The notes beneath the pieces are model-generated. The model had not been told where the DNA came from, ran no database searches, and saw nothing but the letters and a program-made list of their open reading frames with translations. From positions 1 through 64,000 of the forward strand of contig JADKAW010000026.1 in NCBI GenBank assembly GCA_016719055.1: 64,000 nucleotides of DNA. Direction: 5' to 3'. Each line of letters begins with the position of its first letter. Within the stretch, counting starts at the first letter, position 1. Origin of the DNA: Candidatus Rhodoferax mariagerensis. Its GTDB lineage: Bacteria; Pseudomonadota; Gammaproteobacteria; Burkholderiales; Burkholderiaceae_C. This document shows, in pieces, positions 14,871-24,846 of the stretch. Position numbers and translations under genes: made by a program.

Positions 14871-17793
14871 GAGTGACAACCGGGTTGAGATAAAAGTTAA
14901 TGCCAGTGTAGACGGCGCGCCCGACATTGACAAGCTCTCAGGCTCACTCAGTGGCATTGACCCGGCTGCCCGCACTGCAGAGGCCGGTACCCGCAAAGCC
15001 GCCGATGGCTTTGATGCCATGGGCACCGCCGCACTCAAAATCAACAACATCAAGCAGCTCATAGGCGACATGGTCAGCGTGCTGGGTGGTGTGCCCGCTG
15101 ACGTCCTCAAAACCGCCGACGCCTACAACAACCTGGCCGCCCGCGTGCAGCTGGTCACCGGCACCGGCCCTGCTTTTGAAGCCGCCTTTACCGGCATTGC
15201 CGAAGTCGCCCAGCGTACCAGCAGCAACCTTGAAAGCACCGGCCTGCTGTTCACCAAGCTGGCCGAAGCCGGCAAGAGCATGGGCATCGGCCAGGCCGAA
15301 GCCCTGAAGCTGACCGAAACCGTCAACCAGGCCATCCAGCTCAGCGGGGCCAGTGCTGGTGCCAGCGACGCCGCCATCATCCAACTGGTGCAAGGCCTGC
15401 AAGGTGGCGTACTGCGGGGTGATGAATTCAACAGCGTCATGGAGCAAAGCCCTCGCCTGGCCAAAGCCCTGGCAGACGGCCTGGGCGTCACCACCGGTGA
15501 GTTGCGCAAAATGGCCGAAGCCGGGCAGCTCAGCAGCGATGTGGTCATCAAATCCCTGCAAGGCCAAAGCGCCGCGGTGGCCACCGAGTTTGCCAAACTT
15601 CCGCCCACGGTAGGCCGCGCCCTTGAGAACCTGTCCACCAGCTGGACCTTGTACGTGGGAGAAACCGACAAGGCTACTGGTGCCAGCAAAGCCGCAGCCA
15701 CCGTCATCAGCGCACTGGCAGGCAACCTCAGCACCCTTGCTGGCTACCTGATCGACGTGGGCCAAGCTGCAGCCGCCTTTGCCGCCCTCAAACTGGCGCA
15801 ACACTTTATTGGCATTGCCACGGCAGCCACCAGCAGCGCCGCCGCTGTGGTGGCCAACGCCACCGCCATCAACGCCGCGGGTGCAGCCAGCACCGCCGCA
15901 ACGGCCAATGTAGGCAAGTTTGCCAGCATCCTGAGCAGCCTTAAAACCTTCTCGCTGATCGGCATCGTCACCAACTTCTCTGACATCGGCACCGCCATTG
16001 GCGAAGCCGCGGCCAAGCTCATGGGGTACAAAGACCGCACCAACGAGCTGGCCGCCGCCGACAAAACCGCCGCCACCATAGCCGCCGACAACGCCGCGCA
16101 GCGCCAGCGCATGGCCGAAGCCACCCAGGCTGCCATTGACAAGCAGTTTGAGCTGGGCAAAAGCGCCACCACGGCCATTGCCGAATTTGACAAACTCACC
16201 AAAGCTGGCGACACCACATCCGAGGCCATCAAAAAAATAGGCAAAGACTTTGACCTGGCCAGCGTGCCGGGCATCCGTAACGCCACGGCAGTGCTCGACA
16301 AACTTGTTGCCGACGGAAAAATAAGCGCTACCGAATTTCAAGCCGCCTGGGCTGATGCGCTCAAAGGCGTTGACCTGGCACAGTTTGAGGTGAAGGCCCG
16401 CGCCGCCTTCGCCGGCACCGCCCGCGAGACTGAACGCCTAGCCCAGGTGCTCGATGCCACCCTGCGTGAAAGCATCAAGCGCACCGGCCTTGACTTTGAC
16501 CTGATCAGCGGCGGCATGAGCAAAGCCAGCATCAGCGCCATCAACGACACCGACGCCATGATCAAAGGCCTGGACCGCCTCAAGGCCATGGGCGTTGACA
16601 CCGCGCAGGCCCTCACCGCCAGCCTGGGCAAAGGCATCAACACCGCCGACAGCCAAAAAGCCATCGAAGCCGTGCGCCTGCAAATTGAAGAAGTGCGCAA
16701 GGTGCTGGGTGACAAGGTGGCCGACGGCCTGCTCGACCAGGCCAAAACCAAGGCCACCGAACTCGGCGACGCGCTCGACAAATCCACTCCCGGCATCACC
16801 AGCCTGCGCGAGGCCATGAAAGAGCTTGGCGTCACCAGCGACCAAACCTTCAAGGACACCGCCGCCAAAAGCGCAGCGGCATACGGTGCCATGAAAGACA
16901 GTGGCACCGCCAGCATCCGCGAGCTGCAAGACGGTTTTAAAAAATATGCCGAGTCCGCCCTTGCTGCCAGCGGCGCGGTTGGCAGTAGTCAGCGCGCCAT
17001 CACTGAAGCGGCGCTCAAAACCGAGGGGGCCATACGTGGCCTGTCAGTCGAATTTGACAAAAACGGCAAGATGGCGATTGACTCGCAGGCCAAAGCACAG
17101 GATGCGTTTCACGGCACCCGTGATGCTGTCGATGCGGTGACAACAGCCCTTGAGCGCCAAAACGCCGAGATTGAGCGCGGTATAGCCGCCGAGGAAAAAG
17201 CCCAAGACCTGAAAGACCGCAAACTCGCGCTGGACCAAAAAGCCGGAAGAACCCTGGTCGGCGTGAACTTTGACCAGGTTCCCACCTTCAAGACAGAAGT
17301 AGAGGCGCAGGCATGGCTAAAGGCTGATCAAGAGATGATGCAACGTAACGGCCCATCATCTGGCAGCGGCATCTCCAACGCAGTGCTTAACATGAAGAGG
17401 AATGAATACGACTTGCAACTGCAGTTTGCCAAAGACGCCGAAAAGACAGAGTTTGCAAATCAAGCGGCATCCGCTGGCTATTCAAGTTCCCAATCTTTAG
17501 GGTTGGCAGATGAGTACTTAAACCGCAGAAAGTCAGGCAGCGCTTCAGGCTCATTCTCAGACTTCTTGTCTCAAACAAGGGCTGGCGACAAAGCCGCACC
17601 TGCGCCCACGCCAGCCCAGACTACACCATCACCCGATGCCAAAACCCCAACATCGGCCAGCACCCAGAACCACACCTACACCGTCAACATCCCCAACTAC
17701 GGCACGGTCAACGTGGCCAGCGCCAGTGATGCCAGCAGCCTGACCAACATCATTGACCAACTTGCCCGCGCCAAAGCCGCCGCCGGGGTCTGA
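14869..17793 (+). CDS. Tail tape measure protein
   Basis: A 974-residue, largely helical protein, the longest intact phage gene here, directly after the tail tube. Residues about 75-260 form the conserved tape-measure domain (ADAYNNLAARVQLVTGTG, QLVQGLQGGVLRGDEFNSVM, LGVTTGELRKMAEAGQLSSD). Two hydrophobic segments around residues 300-370 may cross membranes at ejection. From about 17290 to 17590 base composition becomes AT-richer and the protein more polar, suggesting an exchanged C-terminal module. Confidence 0.9.
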   Translation: MSDNRVEIKVNASVDGAPDIDKLSGSLSGIDPAARTAEAGTRKAADGFDAMGTAALKINNIKQLIGDMVSVLGGVPADVLKTADAYNNLAARVQLVTGTGPAFEAAFTGIAEVAQRTSSNLESTGLLFTKLAEAGKSMGIGQAEALKLTETVNQAIQLSGASAGASDAAIIQLVQGLQGGVLRGDEFNSVMEQSPRLAKALADGLGVTTGELRKMAEAGQLSSDVVIKSLQGQSAAVATEFAKLPPTVGRALENLSTSWTLYVGETDKATGASKAAATVISALAGNLSTLAGYLIDVGQAAAAFAALKLAQHFIGIATAATSSAAAVVANATAINAAGAASTAATANVGKFASILSSLKTFSLIGIVTNFSDIGTAIGEAAAKLMGYKDRTNELAAADKTAATIAADNAAQRQRMAEATQAAIDKQFELGKSATTAIAEFDKLTKAGDTTSEAIKKIGKDFDLASVPGIRNATAVLDKLVADGKISATEFQAAWADALKGVDLAQFEVKARAAFAGTARETERLAQVLDATLRESIKRTGLDFDLISGGMSKASISAINDTDAMIKGLDRLKAMGVDTAQALTASLGKGINTADSQKAIEAVRLQIEEVRKVLGDKVADGLLDQAKTKATELGDALDKSTPGITSLREAMKELGVTSDQTFKDTAAKSAAAYGAMKDSGTASIRELQDGFKKYAESALAASGAVGSSQRAITEAALKTEGAIRGLSVEFDKNGKMAIDSQAKAQDAFHGTRDAVDAVTTALERQNAEIERGIAAEEKAQDLKDRKLALDQKAGRTLVGVNFDQVPTFKTEVEAQAWLKADQEMMQRNGPSSGSGISNAVLNMKRNEYDLQLQFAKDAEKTEFANQAASAGYSSSQSLGLADEYLNRRKSGSASGSFSDFLSQTRAGDKAAPAPTPAQTTPSPDAKTPTSASTQNHTYTVNIPNYGTVNVASASDASSLTNIIDQLARAKAAAGV

Positions 17794-17801
17794 GTACACA
17801 C

Positions 17802-18206
17802 ATGGCCATCACCCTCACCCACACCGCAAGCGCCACCACGCTAACCCTGCCAGACGCCCTCAACTGGGCAGACGAATACACCTGGAGCCCGGTGCAGCAA
17901 ACCACCAGCTACACCACCACCGGCGCGCTGCTGATCGAAGAGGCCACCAAGCAAGCGGGCCGCCCCATCACCCTTGAGGGCAGCACCGAGCGCACCTGGT
18001 GCACCCGCGCCCTGGTCGACCAGCTCCACACCTGGGCACGCACCGCCGGCATCGTGCTGGTGCTCACCCTGCGCGGTGTTGCCCACAGCGTCACCTTTGA
18101 CCACAGCCGCGAAGCCCTGCAGGGCCTGCCTGTGCTGTTTTATGCCGACGGCTCCATCGCCAGTGATGACTGGTATGTGCCCACCTTACGATTTCTGGAG
18201 CTCTAA
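17802..18206 (+). CDS. Tail protein downstream of tape measure
   Basis: A 134-residue, beta-rich protein (MAITLTHTASATTLTLPDAL ... GLPVLFYADGSIASDDWYVP) in the first position of the tail-tip cluster, where distal-tail-like proteins occur in Mu-like siphophages. Exact role unassigned. Confidence 0.65.
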   Translation: MAITLTHTASATTLTLPDALNWADEYTWSPVQQTTSYTTTGALLIEEATKQAGRPITLEGSTERTWCTRALVDQLHTWARTAGIVLVLTLRGVAHSVTFDHSREALQGLPVLFYADGSIASDDWYVPTLRFLEL

Positions 18207-18209
18207 CCC

Positions 18210-21200
18210 ATGCCCATCCTTGCAGGCGATATCAAACTGGTAGCCAGCCAGGTCATGAACGACGTGCCCGAGGGCGGGGGCGCGCCCACCAGCACCGTCA
18301 TTGCCGACGGTGTCAGTAACGCCATCTTCCCCGACATCAGCGAGCTAGACCGTGCCGGTGGCCGGGTCAACCTGCGCAAGCTGCACGTCAGCGTGCAAAC
18401 CGCAGACACCGACACCTACATGGGGTCCAACATCATTGTGGCCGAGCCGCCAGCCGACCCCAACGTCAGCGTCACTCTGTTCAGCACCGACAGCACCTTT
18501 GACCGCCGCACCGCTGCTGCCAGCCGGGTCGAAAGCTACCTTAACCGTGGCCCACTGTGGCCCGGCATCTTGTACGAAAACCACATTGCCGGCCAGCGCA
18601 GTGTGCAGATACTGCAAGAGGTCAGCACCGAGCTGCCCGCTATTGGTCAAACCCTGGTGCTGGTGCAATACGAGGGCCTGTCCAACGAGGTGCAGCAATA
18701 CATCCGCACCACTGCGGTCGAAAGCGTCACCCGCACCTTTTACGACGACGGCGGCAACACCTACAACAAGGCCGTGGTCACACTGAGCATCAGCGACGCC
18801 CTGCGCACCGACTTTACAGGCAGCCCCGCCACCAAGGCACTCACCCTGGTCACCAATGCTGCCAAAATGCGCGACACCGTGGTGGCAGATGCCGGTACCT
18901 ATGTGGGGGTTGTCCCCCTGTCGCAAACCGCCAGCATCGGCGACTTTACCGTCAACGCCACCAGCGTCTACAGCCAGCTGGTGCCCAGCGCCCAGACTGA
19001 GATACCCATCACCGACGTGCGCACCAACGGCCTGAGCGCCGCGCTGGTGGCCACCGGCGCGCCCGTGGTGCAAAGCATCAGCATGGGGTTTACCACCAGC
19101 ACCAGCATGTTTGTCGGTGGCCCCATCTACCCCGGCAGCTTGAGCATCGTGCGCGACGGCGTGACCGCCACCGACGCAGGCGGGCTGCTGATCAGTGCCG
19201 CCGTAGAAGTGGGCCAGGTGGACTATGACAACGGCATCGTCAGCCTAAGCACTAACGTGTGGGGGTCAGGCGCAGGCACCCACACCGTTACCGCTACCCC
19301 CGCCACCGTGCCAGACCTGATCAGTCACCAGCGCGCCATTCGCGTTACCGCAGAGAGCCGCGCCCTCAACTACACCCTGGTCATGGTGGACGTGCCCGTG
19401 CCCCGCACGCTCAGCATCAGCTACCTGGCGCAGGGGCGCTGGTATGTGCTGCGTGATGACGGCACCGGCAAGCTCATTGGCATCAGCAGCGCCTACGGGG
19501 TCGGCACCCTCAACTACAGCACCGGCAGCGTCTAGCGTTACCCTGGGTGCCCTGCCCGATGTTGGCCAGCAGCGTCATTGCCAAAGCACAGTCAGGCCAC
19601 CGTGGGTGCCAGCAACACCCTGCTGGCCAACACCGGGCGTGTTTACGTGCCCATCAACTCAGACGGGGCCTTGAGTGAGGAAAAAGGCAGCAAGTCCTAT
19701 GCCCGCTCATCCATCACCGTCACCTGGAACGACGGCAGCGCCCGCACCGCCACCGAAAGCGGCCTCGGCGTGCTCACGGGCGACGCCACCGGCACCGTGG
19801 ACTATGCCCTGGGCATCATCCGTATCAGCCCCAATGTGTTGCCGCCAGCGGTACGCTGTTCACCGTGGCCACCAACATTGCCACCGCCGCCACTGCCACC
19901 GCCGTTACCCTGGCCGGGGGCAGCATGGGTGCCACCAACATCACCCCGGGCAGCGTCAGCTTTGACGTGGACGTGATCTTCAACTATGCCCACAATGCAG
20001 AGGGCAGCTCCAAGCTGTCATTCAAACAGCGCTCCACCGTGCACCATGACACGGACGACGGCGCTGGCAACCTGCAGTGGTTTGACCGCCGTCAAAAGAT
20101 ACTGGCAGGCAGCATCAACTACAGTACCGGCGTGGTCACCTTTACCGGTGGTGCCTTCCTCAACACCGACATTGAAGGCCCCATCACCACCACCTATGCA
20201 TCCTTTTACAGTTGGGCACACACCTGGGACAGCGCCGTCACCGACTTGGCAGGCACCCGCACCGTCACCATTGCCACCAGCGCAAACATCACCTACAGCA
20301 ACACCGCAGGCACGGGCAACTCAGTTGCTGTAGCCGTCAGCCAGTACATTGCCCGCACCCTCATGGTGCCCGGCTACACCCTGCGTGGCGTTGGCTTTGT
20401 GCTGGGTGCCAGCCGCTACAGCCAGTTGACCGACGGCACCCTGCTGCAAGACATCAACCCACTCACCGGAGGCGGCACACCAGCGGGCAACGTCTCGGGC
20501 GCGCTCGGGGCTGTCTTCATCAGCGCCTGGCCCACGGGTGCCAGCTCGGCCCTGGTGGACTGGCGTGGCCTCATTGCCCCGCCCAGCGTGGGCACAGCCC
20601 CCGGTTCACCGCCTTTGCCAGCACCTTTCGCACTGCCAGCAGCCCCCTGCGCCCGGCCAGTGTCAGCGTGTTGGGCGCCATGCAAGACGGTACGGCCTTC
20701 AACGTCACGGCCGACACCAACGGCAAGATCAACGGCACACGTGTCAAGGGCCGGGTGGACTACCAATATGGCCTGGTCGAGTTGTATTTTGTCAACCCCG
20801 CCGGCGACCCGGCCCTGAATGTGGACCTGGCCTTTTTGGGTATCTCCGGTCTTACCACCACCCCGGCAGATTTGGCCATGCTGGCCAGCCTGCGTTACAA
20901 CGCCGTGGCTTACAGCTACCTGCCGCTGGATGCTGACCTGCTGGGCATCGACCCGGTGCGCCTGCCCTCTGATGGCCGTGTGCCGATATTTCGCGCTGGC
21001 GGCTTTGCTGTGGTTGGCCACACCGGCTCCATCACCGCCACCGTTAGCAATGCCCAGGTTATCAACTGCGCCCGCGAGCGCCTAAGCCGCGTGCGTGTGC
21101 TGGGCCTGAATGGCAGCGTCATCAACACCGGCTACACCACCAACCTTGAGGCCGGCACCGTTACCTTCACCGACGTGTCAGGCTACAGCCAGCCGGTGAC

Positions 21201-21783
21201 CGTGGAGCACCGCATCGAGGACATGGCCGTGGTGCGCGAGGCCCAGATCAGCGGCGAAATCACCTTCACCCGCGCCATCACGCATGACTACCCGCTGGGC
21301 AGTTATGTGAGTAGCGCCCTGGTGGCCGGTGACCTCAAGGCCCGCGTTTCGGTGCTGTTTGACCAGGGCACCTGGAACGGCACCACCTGGGCAGACACCC
21401 TTAGCGGCAATGCCGCCACCGGCACCTTTAACGACGTGCTGGCCCCCATCGTGGTGACCAACCAGGGCGCGCTGACTGAGCGCTGGGCGCTGGTGTTCAC
21501 CAACACCACCAGCTTTAACGTGGTGGGCGAGCATGTGGGCGTGATCGGTACCGGCTCAATCAACTCCGAGCTGGCCCCCACCAACCCCGCCACCGCCGTG
21601 CCCTATTTCACCGTGGCCGCCGCTGGCTGGGGCCTGGGCTGGAGCACCGGCAACATCCTGCGCTTTAACACCGTCGGTGCCATGACCCCGGTATGGGTGG
21701 TGCGCACCGTGCAGCAAGGGCCAAACACCGGCACCGAGCATTCATTCACCTTGCTGTCTCGCGGCGACGTAGACCGCCCGTAA
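18210..21783 (+). pseudogene. Large tail-tip protein (about 1190 aa) broken by five frameshifts
   Basis: The frame from MPILAGDIKLVASQVMNDVP is open to a TAG at 19533. Similar protein continues as VTLGALPDVG, SSVIA and KHSQATVGASN in three successive frames within about 50 bp (three single-base insertions). It then shifts near 19840 (ISPNV to AASGTLFTVATN) and near 20600 (to FTAFASTFRTASSPLRPA), and is open to 21783. Correcting the five indels gives one continuous protein. It is beta-rich with repeated Thr/Ser segments and may be a baseplate or tail-fibre-like component. The arrangement could be true decay or clustered read errors. Confidence 0.75.
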
Positions 21784-21799
21784 CCCATAAAGGACACCC

Positions 21800-22975
21800 A
21801 TGATCACCTACTTTGACAGCACCATGATTGGCGCGCCGCCATTGAGCGGAACCGCAGGAGCCATGCTGGGCGTGCTTGACGCCTGCCTGGTCACCGGTTT
21901 TGGTTTGCAAACCTGTACCAGCCTTACCGTGGTGGGCACCGTCGCCACCGCCGCCTTGCCTGCCGCACACAGCTTGCGCGTGGGTGCGTATGTGCGCATT
22001 GCCGGGGCCACCCCTGCCGGGCTTAATGGGGACTGGCCGGTGACCGGCGTCACCAGCCAGGGTTTCACCTTCACCACCAACGTAGCAGCAGGCACAGCCA
22101 CCGGCACCATCACCAGCCGGCACACGCCGCTGGGCTGGGCCAAAGAATTCAGCGGCACCAACCTTGCCGCCTACCGCAGCGCAGACGTGACCGGTACCCG
22201 CATGCGCCTGCGCGTCGATGACACCGCCGCTGTGTCGTCCCGCGTGGTGGGCTACGAGGCCATGACCGACGTTGACACCGGCGCTGGCCCCTTCCCCACA
22301 GCCTTGCAAGCCTCTGGTGGCCTGCACTGGATCAAATCGACAGTGGCTGATGCATCGGCCCGGGCCTGGGTGCTGATTGGCGACAGCCGCTTGTTTTATC
22401 TGTATGTGGCAACGTACCTGCCCTACCAGGACCACGGCACCGCAGTGTGTTTTGGCGATTACAGCAGTGTGCGCCCGGGCGACCCCTATGCTTGCATGCT
22501 GACGGGCAAGACAGGCACTGAGGTCAGTTCAAGCTATGCAGATTTGGCAAAAGTACTCACCAGCGAACGCACACCACTGGAAGCATGTTTGGCCAAAAGT
22601 TATTCAGGCATTGGCTCGGCAGTTAACTTTTTTCCTAAATCCGCGTTTGCTATCACACATAATTCAAACAGCGGCACCGACATCTATTCAGGCCTGGGCC
22701 TGTCATACCCCAACGGGCCAGACAACGGCCTGATCACATCGCCCAAATACATCTTTTCCAACACGGCACTGCGCGGAAACTTTACGGGCTTGCTGCATAC
22801 GCCCCAGAGTTGTCAGGCAGCGTTTGAAACCGGCGACATTGTGATTGGCACCGGCTCCCTGACAGGGCGCAAGTTGTTTTGCCTGCGCTCAGGCGGTGAA
22901 CCGACGAATGTAAAAAACACCGTCAACACCGGCGCGGGGGTCGTGTTTATTGACATCACCGGCCCCTGGAGATAA
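21800..22975 (+). CDS. Tail-tip protein, unknown function
   Basis: A 391-residue protein starting MITYFDSTMIGAPPLSGTAG behind an AAAGGAC ribosome-binding site. The N-terminal half is Gly/Thr-rich beta structure (LRVGAYVRIAGATPAGLNGD), and the C-terminal half, from about 22530, is less GC-rich and more polar. It probably belongs to the adsorption apparatus. No catalytic motif seen. Confidence 0.6.
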   Translation: MITYFDSTMIGAPPLSGTAGAMLGVLDACLVTGFGLQTCTSLTVVGTVATAALPAAHSLRVGAYVRIAGATPAGLNGDWPVTGVTSQGFTFTTNVAAGTATGTITSRHTPLGWAKEFSGTNLAAYRSADVTGTRMRLRVDDTAAVSSRVVGYEAMTDVDTGAGPFPTALQASGGLHWIKSTVADASARAWVLIGDSRLFYLYVATYLPYQDHGTAVCFGDYSSVRPGDPYACMLTGKTGTEVSSSYADLAKVLTSERTPLEACLAKSYSGIGSAVNFFPKSAFAITHNSNSGTDIYSGLGLSYPNGPDNGLITSPKYIFSNTALRGNFTGLLHTPQSCQAAFETGDIVIGTGSLTGRKLFCLRSGGEPTNVKNTVNTGAGVVFIDITGPWR

Positions 22976-22978
22976 GGC

Positions 22979-24412
22979 ATGGCCAGCGCACGCTACTGGC
23001 GTATCACAGACGTTAGCGCCCACAGCAGCGCCTACCTTGAGCTGGGCGCGCTGGAGTTATGGGCCAGTGGTGCCAAACTCACCGCCACCCTGACGTGTGC
23101 CGTCGCCCCCGTCAGCGGGGCGCTGGCTAACCTGTCTGATGCCAACCTGGCCACCGCCGCCAAATGGCTCATCAGCCCCGGCCTGGCATTTGTCTTTGAC
23201 CTTGGCAGTGCTGGCATCGTTGATGTACCGCGTTTTGGCGCAGTGTACCAACCTGAGTTTGTTGCCTCTTGCGCGCTGGAGTATTCAGACGACGCGCTCT
23301 CATGGCTGCAAGCTGCCAGCTATATTCAGGTGGTCTACCCCGGGTTTCAGACGCTCACGGAGATTGTCACCACGGGGTTTGTAGACCCCTACCCAAGCCA
23401 GGTTACGCTGCTGTTGCGTGGCGACGGCAGCAACGGCAGCACTACCTTTACTGATGACAGCGACACCCCCAAAACCGTCACCGGCTATGGCAATGCGCGC
23501 ATCAGCACCTCTCAAAACAAGTTTGGCGGGGCCTCTATCTATCTAGACGGCTCAGGCGATTACCTTCAAACACCCCAATCAAGTGACTTTGCCTTTCCGG
23601 GGGACTTCACCATTGAATTTTGGGCATGGAAATCGGCAAACGGGGCCGCTGGCTACGACACCGCCATGACAACCGACACCAGCAGTGGCTCGGCCATCAA
23701 CGGCTGGTTTGTAGAGCTTAGTGGCACACGTGGGTTTGTGTTTGCACATGCTAGTGCGACCGTTATCGAGTACGCCACAAATCCCAACAATTCAGCCTGG
23801 ACTCACTGGGCAATTTCACGCACCGGCAATACCTTAAAAGCATTTAGGCAGGGCGTAGAAATATACACCGGCACAAACACCACCTCATTTTTAGCCAATG
23901 GGGTGTTTGGCGTCGGGGGCTCCAGTACGTCGCCAAGCTACCCCTATAACGGCTACATTGACGACCTGAAGATCACCAAGGGCGTGGGCCGCTATACCGC
24001 AGCGTTTGACCCAGAATTGTTAGGGTCCGGCTCGGTGAGCCTTCCCACCGAGCCGCCCAACTTTGTCACCAACCCTGCCGGCCAGGCAGACAGCCTAAGC
24101 ACTGTCACCCTGCCAGACTTTGCCACCACCCTGCACGGCGCGGCCAATACCCTCAACCGAGGCGATTTATCAGGCTGGGGCCGCATCACCGGCACGGTAA
24201 AAGTTACGCCCGCCACCCCTGTAGCCCGCAGGGTGCGCCTGCACCGCGATGTAGATGGCCTGCTGGTCGATACGGTTTGGAGCGACCCCACCACCGGCGC
24301 CTACCAGTTTGACGACATCAACCCCGACTTTGCCTACACCGTGCTGTCTTACGACCACACCGAGGCTTTTCGCGCCGTGGTGGCCGACCGCGTGTTGACG
24401 GAGCCCATGTAA
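22979..24412 (+). CDS. Tail protein with concanavalin A-like (LamG) domain
   Basis: A 477-residue protein. Residues about 140-335 form a LamG/concanavalin A-like lectin domain (SIYLDGSGDYLQTP, FTIEFWAWKS, LKAFRQGVEIYTG, YNGYIDDLKITKGVGRY), a fold that binds sugars and is common in phage adhesion proteins. The C-terminal part (GRITGTVKVTPATPVARRVR) looks like a carboxypeptidase-regulatory-type beta sandwich. The lectin segment is less GC-rich than its surroundings, suggesting module exchange. It starts 3 bp after the preceding gene. Confidence 0.75.
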   Translation: MASARYWRITDVSAHSSAYLELGALELWASGAKLTATLTCAVAPVSGALANLSDANLATAAKWLISPGLAFVFDLGSAGIVDVPRFGAVYQPEFVASCALEYSDDALSWLQAASYIQVVYPGFQTLTEIVTTGFVDPYPSQVTLLLRGDGSNGSTTFTDDSDTPKTVTGYGNARISTSQNKFGGASIYLDGSGDYLQTPQSSDFAFPGDFTIEFWAWKSANGAAGYDTAMTTDTSSGSAINGWFVELSGTRGFVFAHASATVIEYATNPNNSAWTHWAISRTGNTLKAFRQGVEIYTGTNTTSFLANGVFGVGGSSTSPSYPYNGYIDDLKITKGVGRYTAAFDPELLGSGSVSLPTEPPNFVTNPAGQADSLSTVTLPDFATTLHGAANTLNRGDLSGWGRITGTVKVTPATPVARRVRLHRDVDGLLVDTVWSDPTTGAYQFDDINPDFAYTVLSYDHTEAFRAVVADRVLTEPM

Positions 24413-24843
24413 ATGCTGGCCATCTCCACCGCGCATAACAACGCCCGCCTGCAGGGCACCATCACCTTTGCCGACACCGGCGTGCTTAACAGCCGCATCA
24501 TGCTGTATGCCAATACGCAGCCCGCGCCGGGGGCCGCGCCGGGCGACACCCCGCTGGTTGAAATACTGCTGACCAAGCCCTGCGGGTCCATCGTGGCCAA
24601 TGCGCTGGTGCTGACCCAGGCGCTACCCGGTGGCGACCTGATCACAGCCAGCGGTGCCGCTGTGTGGGGCCGCTGGGTTAACGGCAATGACGACATCGTG
24701 GCCGACGGCACCGCCCGCCCCCCTGCCCCGGGCGAGGGGTGAGCGACGCAGCAGGCGCTGGCGACTTTAAGTTGGCAGGCAGCACCGGCACCCTTATCTA
24801 CGCAGGCGGGCGTGCCATTTTGGGCACCAGCACCCTGTCTTAA
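24413..24843 (+). pseudogene. Small tail protein, probable single-base frameshift
   Basis: The frame starts MLAISTAHNNARLQGTITFA directly after the previous stop and ends early at 24742. The neighbouring frame continues with SDAAGAGDFKLAGSTGTLIY and AGGRAILGTSTLS to 24843, 3 bp before the next gene. A lost G in the run at 24736-24739 would join them into about 143 residues. Function unknown. Confidence 0.55.
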
Positions 24844-24846
24844 CGC

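Noticed and set aside
14944..16341. Minus-strand frame of 465 codons opposite the tape measure gene
   Set aside because: Antisense shadow of a clear tape measure protein. Gly-rich without domains.
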